In this document: piece by piece, positions 1 to 5,994 of the stretch
How positions within the stretch are numbered: the stretch's first letter is position 1
How the letters are laid out: the number at the start of each line of letters is the position of its first letter
DNA from: Moraxellaceae bacterium
Lineage (GTDB): Bacteria; Pseudomonadota; Gammaproteobacteria; Pseudomonadales; UBA3067
Direction: 5' to 3'
Assembly (NCBI GenBank): GCA_002401525.1
Contig: NVTH01000079.1
Span: 6,456 to 14,167 of the forward strand
Length of the DNA: 7,712 nucleotides
Translations under genes and position numbers: made by a program
The notes under the pieces: generated by a model
The model's database searches: none
Told to the model about the DNA's origin: nothing
What the model saw: the letters and a program-made list of their open reading frames with translations, nothing else

Positions 1-186
1 CTGAATGAGGCCCAACTGTGCCGATTACGCTCCATCGAGGGGTTTGGTTGGCGGATTAAATATATTCGACGCCCTCTTTTTCAAATACCGGTCATTATTG
101 TAATGAACGCAGAAGGGGACGAGGTCGGCATTCTAGAAGAAGACGGTAGCTTAAATTTAAAGCCCGACATCGAGATGAGAGATTGA
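1..186 (+). CDS. C-terminal part of a small conserved protein of unknown function (5' end outside window)
   Basis: The first frame is open from base 1 to a TGA at 184-186 and gives 61 residues, with the start lying left of the window. The peptide contains a segment GWRIKYIRRPLFQIPVIIV followed by an acidic stretch with GILEEDG and a short polar tail. From memory, short gammaproteobacterial proteins of unknown function share this kind of ending, with an 'RRPLFQ.PV' core followed by 'LEEDG'; I cannot name a family with certainty and assign no function. No signal peptide or membrane segment is visible in this part. The gene converges with the decayed flavin oxidoreductase fragment on the opposite strand, and its stop lies about 50 bases from that fragment. 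No clear terminator hairpin follows it. Confidence is good that this is a real coding end, and low on anything functional. Confidence 0.65.
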   Translation: MNEAQLCRLRSIEGFGWRIKYIRRPLFQIPVIIVMNAEGDEVGILEEDGSLNLKPDIEMRD

Positions 187-238
187 GCAAATCGGTTAGC
201 GTCACGGGGATATCTGCACAACGCACTCTTATATAACG

Positions 239-453
239 ACCGGTGACCATCAACGAAATTTTAGTGGCCTTACGGGTTCGTTCTGCATAATCCAAAAAAT
301 AAGCTTCCCTGAGTTGAGTACTTTGGGCTAATTGAGGTGCCTTTTTGCCCTTCTCTCCTGTGCCAAAAAATGACAGTTGTTCATAGGTCCCGCCGGATAG
401 CTCTAAAAGATCCAATGACTCTTGCTCTAGCCATTGCGCCACAAGGCAAAGTC
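239..453 (-). pseudogene. Remnant of an Old Yellow Enzyme-family NADH:flavin oxidoreductase
   Basis: The minus-strand peptide reads AQWLEQESLDLLELSGGTYE, then REAYFLDYAERTRKATKISL and MVTG. This matches, in order, the late TIM-barrel part of bacterial NADH:flavin oxidoreductases (Old Yellow Enzyme / 2,4-dienoyl-CoA reductase type): the 'WLEEEGxDLLEISGGTYE' strand, the 'REAYFxDYA' helix, and the start of the FMN-phosphate-binding 'MVTGGFR' loop. Similarity stops at the MVTG glycine (codon 241-239); the frame then runs on as unrelated sequence through the tail of the facing gene. At the other end, a one-base frame change near 442 links it to a short DFAL stretch (453-442) that would fit just before V-A-Q-W, and stop codons lie beyond. 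About 70 of roughly 400 or more family residues remain, so neither active site nor cofactor site can be complete. The family call rests on recalled motifs, not a search. Confidence 0.6.
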
Positions 454-637
454 AAAGGGATCTCAATCGTCGGGGACGTATTACTAATCGGGGGCATAGC
501 GAGTAATTCCTACTGCAAAAAGGAGTGGATTCTAGAGGGGAGAAAGAAAGAGAAATCGATAGCGTTAGTGTATCGATCGAAATCAATAGCACTAACACCA
601 GAGACTAAAACTAAAACTAAAACTATTTTAAACGAAA
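454..637. other. Gene-poor stretch between the flavin oxidoreductase remnant and the acyl-CoA dehydrogenase operon
   Basis: I see no convincing gene here. The open frames crossing it are low-complexity or antisense to recognisable coding remnants. It holds a purine-rich run near 537-555, a possible weak hairpin (GTTAGTG at 564-570 with CACTAAC at 590-596, 19-nt loop), and the hexanucleotide repeat listed separately. On the minus strand it is the 3' flank of the acyl-CoA dehydrogenase operon. No GC-rich terminator stem followed by a T run is present. Confidence 0.5.
604..625. repeat. Hexanucleotide tandem repeat (ACTAAA), 3.7 copies
   Basis: Three full copies of ACTAAA plus ACTA run without mismatch from 604 to 625. 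The array starts 12 bases beyond the stop codon of the downstream acyl-CoA dehydrogenase gene, so it lies in its 3' untranslated region (read as AGTTTT on that strand). A similar, unrelated-sequence 6-bp array lies on the other side of the operon at 3038-3061. Confidence 0.85.
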
Positions 638-1804
638 CTAATCTTTCGGTAAGCCTAAAATTCGTTCGGAGATTATATTTTTTTGGATATTGGGTGTACC
701 ACCCCCAATGACTACATCCGGCCAACTTAACGAACCAAACGCCCACTTGCCATCGTCTACTGTATCAGCGGAGCCTCTTAAATGAGGACCTGCGGCACCC
801 AAAATTTCAACTGCGAAATCTCCCATGTCCATTTCTAACTCAGCACGCGTGAGCTTATTGACTGAGGTTTCACTGGATAAGGGTTCGCCTTTTAATTGTT
901 TGGTGAGGTAACGTAATCCGTTTAATCGCATCGCTTCAATTTTGGCTTCAAAGCGTGCAATTCGACGTCGTACAGTGGCATCCTCTAAAACAGGTTTGCC
1001 GTATTTTTTAGTCTTTACCGCCAACGCTTTTAATACTTCAAGGCGACGTTCCATTTGGGTGACTTCAGCGATACTGGAGCGTTCGTTTGCCAGCGCAGTC
1101 AAGGTCACACGCCAACCGTTGCCTTCGTCGCCTAAACGATTTTCCACGGGCACTTTCACGTCGGTAAAAAATACTTCCGCAAAAAATGATCCGCCAGCCA
1201 TGTTTTCAATCGGGCGTACTTCCAAGCCCGGAGTTTTCATGTGCACCAATAAGCAAGTGATGCCGTCATGCTTTTTTTCCACTTTAAAATCAGTGCGCAC
1301 TAACAAAATCATCCACTCGGCAAAAGGCGCTAGAGAGGTCCATATTTTTTGCCCATTCACCAAGTAATGATCGCCTTCGCGCACGGCTTTGGTTTGTAAC
1401 GCAGCAAGGTCGCTTCCTACGTTGGGTTCGGAATAGCCGGTGCACCATTGGTATTTGCTGTCGAGAATATCGGGGATGAAGCGTTCTTTTTGATCTTCGG
1501 TGCCGTATTCAATAATTGAAGGCCCTACCCACGCCAAACCCATAAAACAAGTGCCCAAAGAAGGCGCTTTAGCTGCCGCCATTTCTTGCTTGAGGATGAC
1601 TTGTTCCATGATTGAACCACCGCCACCGCCTACTGCTTCCGGCCAAGAAAAACCAACCCAGCGTTTTTCACGCACTTTGTCGTTCCATTCTTGGTCGAAA
1701 CTGACCCCAAAATCGTTGTCTACTTTTTGTTTTAAGTTGTCTTTTAAAAAGTCTCTTACCTCGTCACGAAAGGCAAGCTCTTCAGTCGATAGATCAAAGT
1801 CCAT
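638..1804 (-). CDS. Acyl-CoA dehydrogenase family protein, larger partner of an overlapping pair
   Basis: A 388-residue flavoprotein that would form a trans-2-enoyl-CoA by alpha,beta-dehydrogenation of an acyl-CoA thioester, in the cytoplasm. The three acyl-CoA dehydrogenase regions are visible: an N-terminal helical part (about 1-115); the middle beta domain with the flavin-binding signature GYSEPNVGSD (123-132) and VNGQKIWTS (149-157); and the C-terminal helical part ending GGGTPNIQKNIISERILGLP (367-386). The usual catalytic Glu of the 'YEGT' motif is replaced by Gly (about 368). E241 in the LANERSSI segment sits where isovaleryl- and long-chain acyl-CoA dehydrogenases place their base, so it is the likely catalytic residue. 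The overall pattern resembles the FadE17/FadE26-29 group of steroid or side-chain degradation. A strong ribosome site (GGGAGGAG) lies 7 bases before the ATG, inside the end of the upstream gene, and the stop of that gene overlaps this start by one base. Substrate is unknown. Confidence 0.93.
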   Translation of the reverse strand: MDFDLSTEELAFRDEVRDFLKDNLKQKVDNDFGVSFDQEWNDKVREKRWVGFSWPEAVGGGGGSIMEQVILKQEMAAAKAPSLGTCFMGLAWVGPSIIEYGTEDQKERFIPDILDSKYQWCTGYSEPNVGSDLAALQTKAVREGDHYLVNGQKIWTSLAPFAEWMILLVRTDFKVEKKHDGITCLLVHMKTPGLEVRPIENMAGGSFFAEVFFTDVKVPVENRLGDEGNGWRVTLTALANERSSIAEVTQMERRLEVLKALAVKTKKYGKPVLEDATVRRRIARFEAKIEAMRLNGLRYLTKQLKGEPLSSETSVNKLTRAELEMDMGDFAVEILGAAGPHLRGSADTVDDGKWAFGSLSWPDVVIGGGTPNIQKNIISERILGLPKD

Positions 1805-2934
1805 TATTCTACTCCTCCCAAGTTTATGACACGATCAAAGTGATAGTCGGCATCGCCAAATTTAGGCCGGATCCATTTAGTGCGTTTTAAATAAAGTTGA
1901 ATGTCGTACTCAGCGGTATAACCAATGGCACCGTGGAGTCCCAAGCAATCGATGCCCAGTTGCGGCAATACATCCGCGGCATAGCCTTTGGCTAAGGACA
2001 CTGAGCGAGGTAAATCTTCAGGGCTTTCGTTAATATTCCACGCGGCAAAATAAGACAGCGATTTAAAGGACTCAATATCAACGTACATTTTCGCTAACGG
2101 ATGTTTAACGCTCTGGTATTTGCCAATTTGATTATCGAACTGAATGCGCTCTTTGGCGTAATTGGTAGTGATTTGTAAGGCTTGTTCTGCAGCGCCGACC
2201 GCTTCCGCAGTCACTGCCACGGCACCGCAATCGTTGAGTCGTTCGATCGCTGGCCATGCTTTATTGACTGCGCCTAATACAGCATCCGTCGCCACGGTTA
2301 CATTGTCCAACGTTAACACGCCTTCTCGTTTAGTCGCGTCCATGGTAGTGGCGGCTTTATTGGTGACGCCGTCGGCTGCGGTTTCTACTAACACCAAACT
2401 GACGTCGCCTTCAGCCGTGCCAGTGCGACACGCACAGACTACTAAGTTTGCTTCGGCCACATCAGACACATAATGTTTACTGCCAGATAAAGACACACTC
2501 GCTCCATTGATTTCTGCAGCGAGTTGAATCCCCAAAGAATCGTAGCGCTCGTCTTCTTCTTGCAGCGCGATTGCACCTATGATTTTCCCGCTGGCTAACT
2601 GGGGCAGCCACTTTTGCTTTTGAATATCATTGCCATTTTCAATGAGCGCCATCGCGCAAAGTGAATGGGAAATTAAAGGAGACGGGTACAAAAATCGTCC
2701 GGTCTCTTCCATTAATACAATTAAATCGATCCATCCCAATCCAACACCGCCATATTCCTCTGGAATAAGTAATCCTAACCAGCCTAATTCGGCCATTTCG
2801 CCCCAAAGTTCGTCAGAATGGCCCTGTTTAGTTTTACTGATTTTTCTTACTTCAGTAAGCGGGCATTTAGTATCAAGAAATTTGCGGATTTGATCGCGCA
2901 ATAACTCTTGCTCTTCGGTGAATCCAAAATTCAT
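1804..2934 (-). CDS. Acyl-CoA dehydrogenase family protein, smaller partner of an overlapping pair
   Basis: A 376-residue acyl-CoA dehydrogenase homologue, the first gene of the operon. The N-terminal region begins FGFTEEQELLRDQIRKFL and includes WLGLLIPEEYGG (52-63). The C-terminal region keeps flavin-contact features: YAKERIQFDNQIGKYQSVKH (259-278) and LHGAIGYT (333-340), followed by IQLYLKRTKW. The classical 'YEGT' catalytic motif is absent; that region reads WIRPKFGDADYHFDR. The middle domain is also weak in the usual 'SEPxxGSD' signature, which reads ALQEEDERYDS (123-133). This is the pattern of the small subunit of heteromeric acyl-CoA dehydrogenases (FadE28/29-like pairs), where flavin binding and catalysis are shared between two different chains. 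An AAAGGAA ribosome site lies about 10 bases before the ATG. The stop overlaps the next start as TAATG. I infer that it works with its neighbour in one complex; the acyl substrate cannot be read from the sequence. Confidence 0.92.
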   Translation of the reverse strand: MNFGFTEEQELLRDQIRKFLDTKCPLTEVRKISKTKQGHSDELWGEMAELGWLGLLIPEEYGGVGLGWIDLIVLMEETGRFLYPSPLISHSLCAMALIENGNDIQKQKWLPQLASGKIIGAIALQEEDERYDSLGIQLAAEINGASVSLSGSKHYVSDVAEANLVVCACRTGTAEGDVSLVLVETAADGVTNKAATTMDATKREGVLTLDNVTVATDAVLGAVNKAWPAIERLNDCGAVAVTAEAVGAAEQALQITTNYAKERIQFDNQIGKYQSVKHPLAKMYVDIESFKSLSYFAAWNINESPEDLPRSVSLAKGYAADVLPQLGIDCLGLHGAIGYTAEYDIQLYLKRTKWIRPKFGDADYHFDRVINLGGVE

Positions 2935-3037
2935 GGGATAACATTCCTTTTATGTATGACTTTTGATTGCTTATTTTTTTGATTATTTATTATTGGATCT
3001 AAATCGCGAGACAAAAGATGGAGAGCATCGATTACTT

Positions 3038-3061
3038 CTACATCTACATCTACATCTACAT
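3038..3061. repeat. Hexanucleotide tandem repeat (CTACAT), 4 copies plus degenerate copies
   Basis: Four perfect CTACAT units run from 3038 to 3061. Degenerate units (CATCGACAT, CATCTACAT) continue to about 3080. The array lies about 100 bases upstream of the dehydrogenase operon start and about 390 bases upstream of the pmoC-like gene. Short perfect arrays of this type can change length by slipped-strand replication. Confidence 0.88.
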
Positions 3062-3263
3062 CATCGACATCATCTACATCTCGCTCAATGTTATTTTCTT
3101 AACGTTCCGATTTAGCCTCGTTAGAGCAAGGTAAAGCGTCGTTAATTACTAGGTGACGGGGCACTTTAACCACACGGCTCAATTATTTCAAGCGCCCTCA
3201 TTCTCTTCAATTTCGTGTTGTCACAGGCACACTGCATCAATTTATTTTAGACGCTGGCCCATA

Positions 3264-3283
3264 TTGACTAACTGGTTAGTCAA
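3264..3283. promoter_or_regulatory. Perfect 20-bp palindrome, probable TetR-family repressor operator
   Basis: The sequence TTGACTAACTGGTTAGTCAA is a perfect inverted repeat with 9-base arms and a 2-base centre. Its length, short spacer and TGACTAAC...GTTAGTCA arms are typical of operators for TetR-family regulators, many of which control lipid, hydrocarbon or fatty acid genes. It lies between two divergent units, about 330 bases from the dehydrogenase start and 170 from the pmoC-like start, so it could control either or both. Each arm also includes a -35-like TTGACT, but I see no good -10 box at the right distance. No regulator gene lies in this window. The palindrome is directly seen; the TetR assignment is inference. 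Confidence 0.65.
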
Positions 3284-3453
3284 GGTGCCTTAAGCCACCA
3301 AACCTGTGCGCAAAAACCTATTATTTCCGCTAAAACGTGATTAACTCGGTCTATATTGGTCAATAATTATTCTAACATTAGCTACAGTTATCTTTATGGA
3401 TTATTATTTTACGAGACGGATAATAATTACCATTCAATGAAGGGGATTAGCTA

Positions 3454-4260
3454 ATGGCAATTTCAATTTCGAATAATGAAGAATTGGAGGTCAAGACCTC
3501 TGAAGAAGAAAACGAATTACCGACCATACCTATCTTTTATTTAAGCTTAGCCTTAATCGGCGGCCTATTAGTTTTCGGCCTCTATCGCTGGTATCAGCAA
3601 AACTATTCATTTACCGTTGGCCTGGATTATTTTGAACCTGAGTTTCAAACCTATTGGATGAACCTCATGTACGCCCAGCTTGCTTTAGTCGGCATTATGG
3701 GTGCTGTTGCGATACCTTGGCTTTGGTTCTCTCGAGACAAAGACATCCAATCATTACCGGCCAAAGCTGAATTAGGACGCTATTATTTAATCTTTGCAAT
3801 TATGGCCATGTCCAGTGTTTTAACTTTAGTGACTTTAGGACTTTTTACTGAAGCCGACGCAGCATGGCATCAAGTCACTATTCGCGACACTGACTTCACT
3901 CCGACGCATATTGCACTGTTTTATTTTGCGATTCCGCTGATGGCGGTGGGGAATGTGTTGGCCTTTATTTGGGTGCATACTCGTCTACCGGATTATGCGA
4001 ATCGTATTTCAATGCCCTTCGCTATTATGGTGGCTGGCCCCATACTCATTATGCCAAACCTTGGTTTTAACGAATGGGGACACACATTTTTCTACGCAGA
4101 AGAGTTGTTCGCCGCTCCCATTCACTGGGGGTTCGTAACCTTAGGCTGGGCGTTTTTCGCCATTGGCGGATTTATACTGCAATGTCTTCAGCGAGTACGA
4201 ATACTCACTACGCTGGCTGTAGAAGAAGAGCTTGCAGTGCCTGAATCTGAAGCGGCTTAA
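3454..4260 (+). CDS. Copper membrane monooxygenase subunit C family protein (PmoC/AmoC-like), without adjacent A and B genes
   Basis: A 268-residue membrane protein of the particulate methane/ammonia/hydrocarbon monooxygenase subunit C family. After a Glu-rich N-terminus (1-22), about six hydrophobic segments are visible (roughly 25-43, 70-92, 110-131, 152-174, 186-203, 224-245). Family blocks include DYFEPEFQTYWM (58-69), TEADAAWHQVTIRDTDFTPTH (132-152) and LGFNEWGH (203-210) with APIHWGF (221-227). By the spacing in Methylococcus PmoC, D135, H139 and H152 match Asp156, His160 and His173, and N206, H210 and H224 match the second set Asn227, His231 and His245. All six are kept, so the protein looks capable of binding copper. 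A GAAGGGGA ribosome site lies about 8 bases before the ATG. The gene is followed 40 bases later by a strong terminator, so it is monocistronic. Known operons run C-A-B; here A and B are missing, and the substrate (methane, ammonia, short alkanes or alkenes) cannot be told. Confidence 0.93.
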   Translation: MAISISNNEELEVKTSEEENELPTIPIFYLSLALIGGLLVFGLYRWYQQNYSFTVGLDYFEPEFQTYWMNLMYAQLALVGIMGAVAIPWLWFSRDKDIQSLPAKAELGRYYLIFAIMAMSSVLTLVTLGLFTEADAAWHQVTIRDTDFTPTHIALFYFAIPLMAVGNVLAFIWVHTRLPDYANRISMPFAIMVAGPILIMPNLGFNEWGHTFFYAEELFAAPIHWGFVTLGWAFFAIGGFILQCLQRVRILTTLAVEEELAVPESEAA

Positions 4261-4300
4261 ATAAACTTGGTAACCGAACTTACGCAAAATCTCTAATACG

Positions 4301-4337
4301 AAAAAAGCCGCTGAGGCAACCCTCAGCGGCTTTTTTT
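4301..4337. terminator. Strong intrinsic terminator, likely bidirectional
   Basis: A perfect 10-bp stem (GCCGCTGAGG at 4307-4316 with CCTCAGCGGC at 4321-4330) closes a CAAC loop. It is followed by seven T residues (4331-4337) and preceded by six A residues (4301-4306). It therefore works as a rho-independent terminator in both directions. It lies between the convergent pmoC-like gene (+) and chpC (-), ending transcription of the former 40 bases after its stop and of the latter about 100 bases after its stop. Confidence 0.95.
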
Positions 4338-4434
4338 ATCTCTCTTAACTTTTTATTTTTCTAAAATATTTACTTCTAATATCGAGGCAGTACGAGTATG
4401 TTGCGTCGGTAAAGGCGATCATTAAAGATTGCCA

Positions 4435-4917
4435 TTATAAATTATCACTAATCATTGCTTCTAGTTTTTCTACTTCTGGAATGACAGCATCTTCGCCATT
4501 AACAATGACGCGCATGAATTCCAAGTCTCCTTCTGCGGATTCACTCTCTACAATGGTTTCCGTGTACACGCGGGTTAATCTCGGAATGCCTTGTGTCGCG
4601 AGACAGAAAAACGGCAAACCGTTGTCCCCCGTTATCCCATTTAACACCGCCACTCGCCGGGGCTCCGAAACCTTAGAAGGGTCCATTCCATTGGCTATCT
4701 CGAAGGAGATAATAGGCACATGAATACTTCGCCATTCGATGAAGCCGAGAAACCACTTGGGTTTATTCTTCACAGCCTCAATGGTAGGGCAGCCAATAAT
4801 TTCCGCAACAGAGACATTCGGCAGCAATAGAAAATGCTCGCAAATGGGCAACATTAAACTTGCCACCTGGGTGGGTAATTCATCGGACGCAGTAGTCAGC
4901 GTCGTCACGTTAGACAT
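4435..4917 (-). CDS. chpC: CheW-like adaptor ChpC of the type IV pilus chemosensory system
   Basis: A 160-residue protein made mostly of one CheW-like beta domain (about 15-150), the fold that links chemoreceptors to a CheA-type kinase. Visible features are the opening strands SLMLPICEHFLLLPNVSVAEII (21-42), the core KPKWFLGFIEWRSIHVPIISFE (52-73) and the RRVAVLNGITGDNGLPFFCL segment (87-106). It is shorter and more divergent than a standard CheW, as expected for ChpC. Its place directly after chpB on the same strand, with a 12-base gap, matches the chpA-chpB-chpC order of Pseudomonas and relatives, and this context decides the name. It is the last gene of the cluster here, ahead of a bidirectional terminator. 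The ribosome site is weak (GTGGA about 10 bases before the ATG), so translation may be coupled to chpB. Confidence 0.88.
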   Translation of the reverse strand: MSNVTTLTTASDELPTQVASLMLPICEHFLLLPNVSVAEIIGCPTIEAVKNKPKWFLGFIEWRSIHVPIISFEIANGMDPSKVSEPRRVAVLNGITGDNGLPFFCLATQGIPRLTRVYTETIVESESAEGDLEFMRVIVNGEDAVIPEVEKLEAMISDNL

Positions 4918-4929
4918 ATTTGGATTCCA

Positions 4930-5994
4930 CTATTCGGCTTCGTTAACGTTTAATTTAAATTCTGCACTATCCACCTGGCGTCGAATCGAGTCCACCAACT
5001 GATAGGCAAGCTGTTGTGGAGCACCGCTATAGCTCACACAGCCGGTTTCCCGTACTGAATCGGGCATACTACTATTGGCGCAGGTCTCAGCATTTTGAGC
5101 CCAAACCACGCCTCCTAACTGCTGCATCTGCGGCGCCGCAATCGCGCCATCTTCGCCCATTCCGCTAAACAAAATCGCACCACTATTACGACCGTAGCGT
5201 GTCGCAACATTATAAATCACTTGATCCACTGACGGCGCGTACGGGCCTTCCCATGAGTCGTTTAAAGCGATAATTCTGCCTGTATTACTAAATTTAATTT
5301 CATGCTCAACAGGGGCCACGTATACCTTACCGTATTCGATTTTCTGATTGACGCACTGCTCACAGATACTAAAATTAGTATTTCGACTCAACACCTGCGC
5401 TAAAATCTTTTGAAATCCGCCGTCAATATGCTGCGCCAATACGAAAGCCACTGGCAAACCTGCAGGCAAACAGGTAAGAAACTCTTTAACCGCTGCCGGT
5501 CCGCCAAGAGAAGCCCCTAATACCCAGACCCTCTCTGCAAGCACCACAGAGCCGGAACTTTCATCGATGCACTGTCGAGGCAAAGTAATGGCTGTCACGG
5601 GCTTATCCATGACCCCTGGTGTCAAAATAGGTGGCTCACTGCCTTGGGCCTCCGCCGGATCTCCAATCTGTTTCGACAACTTTTGAAACAGGCGTTCCTC
5701 CCAACGTTTGTAGGCAGGCGTTTCAGGTTGGGGCGCATAGGCATCGCCAAATAATACCGGCACATCAACATTCTCTAACAACAAATCTATAAAATCGGTC
5801 CATTCATCTTCGTCAGAAAGGTCTACCAACCAAACGCCAATCTTTTTTTGCTGAATCTGATCGGCCGCTAAACGGTCAGGGGGGATGGTCATCGCTACTT
5901 CATAACCAAAAGATTTTACAGTGGTGGCGAGGATATGGCGTTGCAACGAGGTATCAGCAACTATAGCGATCTGTCTTTCTGCTGAACCAATCAT
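4930..5994 (-). CDS. chpB: ChpB, CheB-type receptor methylesterase with degenerate receiver domain
   Basis: A 354-residue cytoplasmic protein that should remove methyl groups from the pilus chemoreceptor, resetting the Chp signalling system. The C-terminal CheB methylesterase domain (about 155-340) keeps the catalytic triad: S162 in VLGASLGGPAAVKE, H189 in LAQHIDGG, and D282 in FSGMGEDGA. The N-terminal domain (about 7-85) has the order of a response-regulator receiver, with IVADTSLQRH (11-20) and a possible phospho-acceptor D58 in VWLVDLSDE. However, the acidic pair is reduced to A-D, and the usual Thr/Ser and Lys of the phosphorylation site are not recognisable, so it is probably a pseudo-receiver. 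A linker of about 70 residues joins the two. The start is supported by a GAGG ribosome site 9 bases upstream. The gene lies 116 bases after chpA and 12 bases before chpC. The name rests on domain order and neighbourhood. Confidence 0.9.
   Translation of the reverse strand: MIGSAERQIAIVADTSLQRHILATTVKSFGYEVAMTIPPDRLAADQIQQKKIGVWLVDLSDEDEWTDFIDLLLENVDVPVLFGDAYAPQPETPAYKRWEERLFQKLSKQIGDPAEAQGSEPPILTPGVMDKPVTAITLPRQCIDESSGSVVLAERVWVLGASLGGPAAVKEFLTCLPAGLPVAFVLAQHIDGGFQKILAQVLSRNTNFSICEQCVNQKIEYGKVYVAPVEHEIKFSNTGRIIALNDSWEGPYAPSVDQVIYNVATRYGRNSGAILFSGMGEDGAIAAPQMQQLGGVVWAQNAETCANSSMPDSVRETGCVSYSGAPQQLAYQLVDSIRRQVDSAEFKLNVNEAE

Larger units (their letters stand above)
2935..3453. other. 519-nt divergent intergenic region between the acyl-CoA dehydrogenase operon and the pmoC-like gene
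   Basis: This region separates two units transcribed away from each other, so it should hold both promoters. It contains an AT-rich stretch next to the dehydrogenase start (about 2941-3000), the CTACAT repeat (3038-3061), the palindrome at 3264-3283, and another AT-rich stretch before the pmoC-like gene (about 3340-3440). I could not fix a convincing -35/-10 pair for either direction. A GTG-started frame of under 50 codons (3153 to about 3293) has no recognisable protein features, so I see no gene here. Confidence 0.7.

Noticed and set aside
187..238. Possible integron recombination site near the end of the left gene
   Set aside because: A GTTAGCG-like core was checked against the attC consensus (GTTRRRY / RYYYAAC) and does not match, and no paired inverted arms were found.
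95..238. Continuation of the minus-strand flavin oxidoreductase frame to 95
   Set aside because: After the MVTG loop the translation no longer resembles the family, and it runs antisense over the end of the left-edge gene, whose own frame is more protein-like.
564..596. Hairpin GTTAGTG / CACTAAC as a terminator or second operator
   Set aside because: The stem is only 7 bp with a 19-nt loop and no T run, too weak for a terminator and too widely spaced for a TetR-type operator.
337..711. Plus-strand open frame of 124 codons
   Set aside because: It runs antisense through the flavin oxidoreductase remnant, then through the ACTAAA repeat (giving a KTKTKT run) and into the antisense of the dehydrogenase end. 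The protein has no recognisable features.
510..746. Minus-strand open frame of 78 codons
   Set aside because: It overlaps the end of the acyl-CoA dehydrogenase gene in another frame, and its middle is the hexanucleotide repeat read as VLVLVLV. It is an artefact of low complexity.
3153..3293. Short GTG-started plus-strand frame in the divergent intergenic region
   Set aside because: It is under 50 codons, lacks a ribosome site, includes the palindrome, and has no protein-like pattern.
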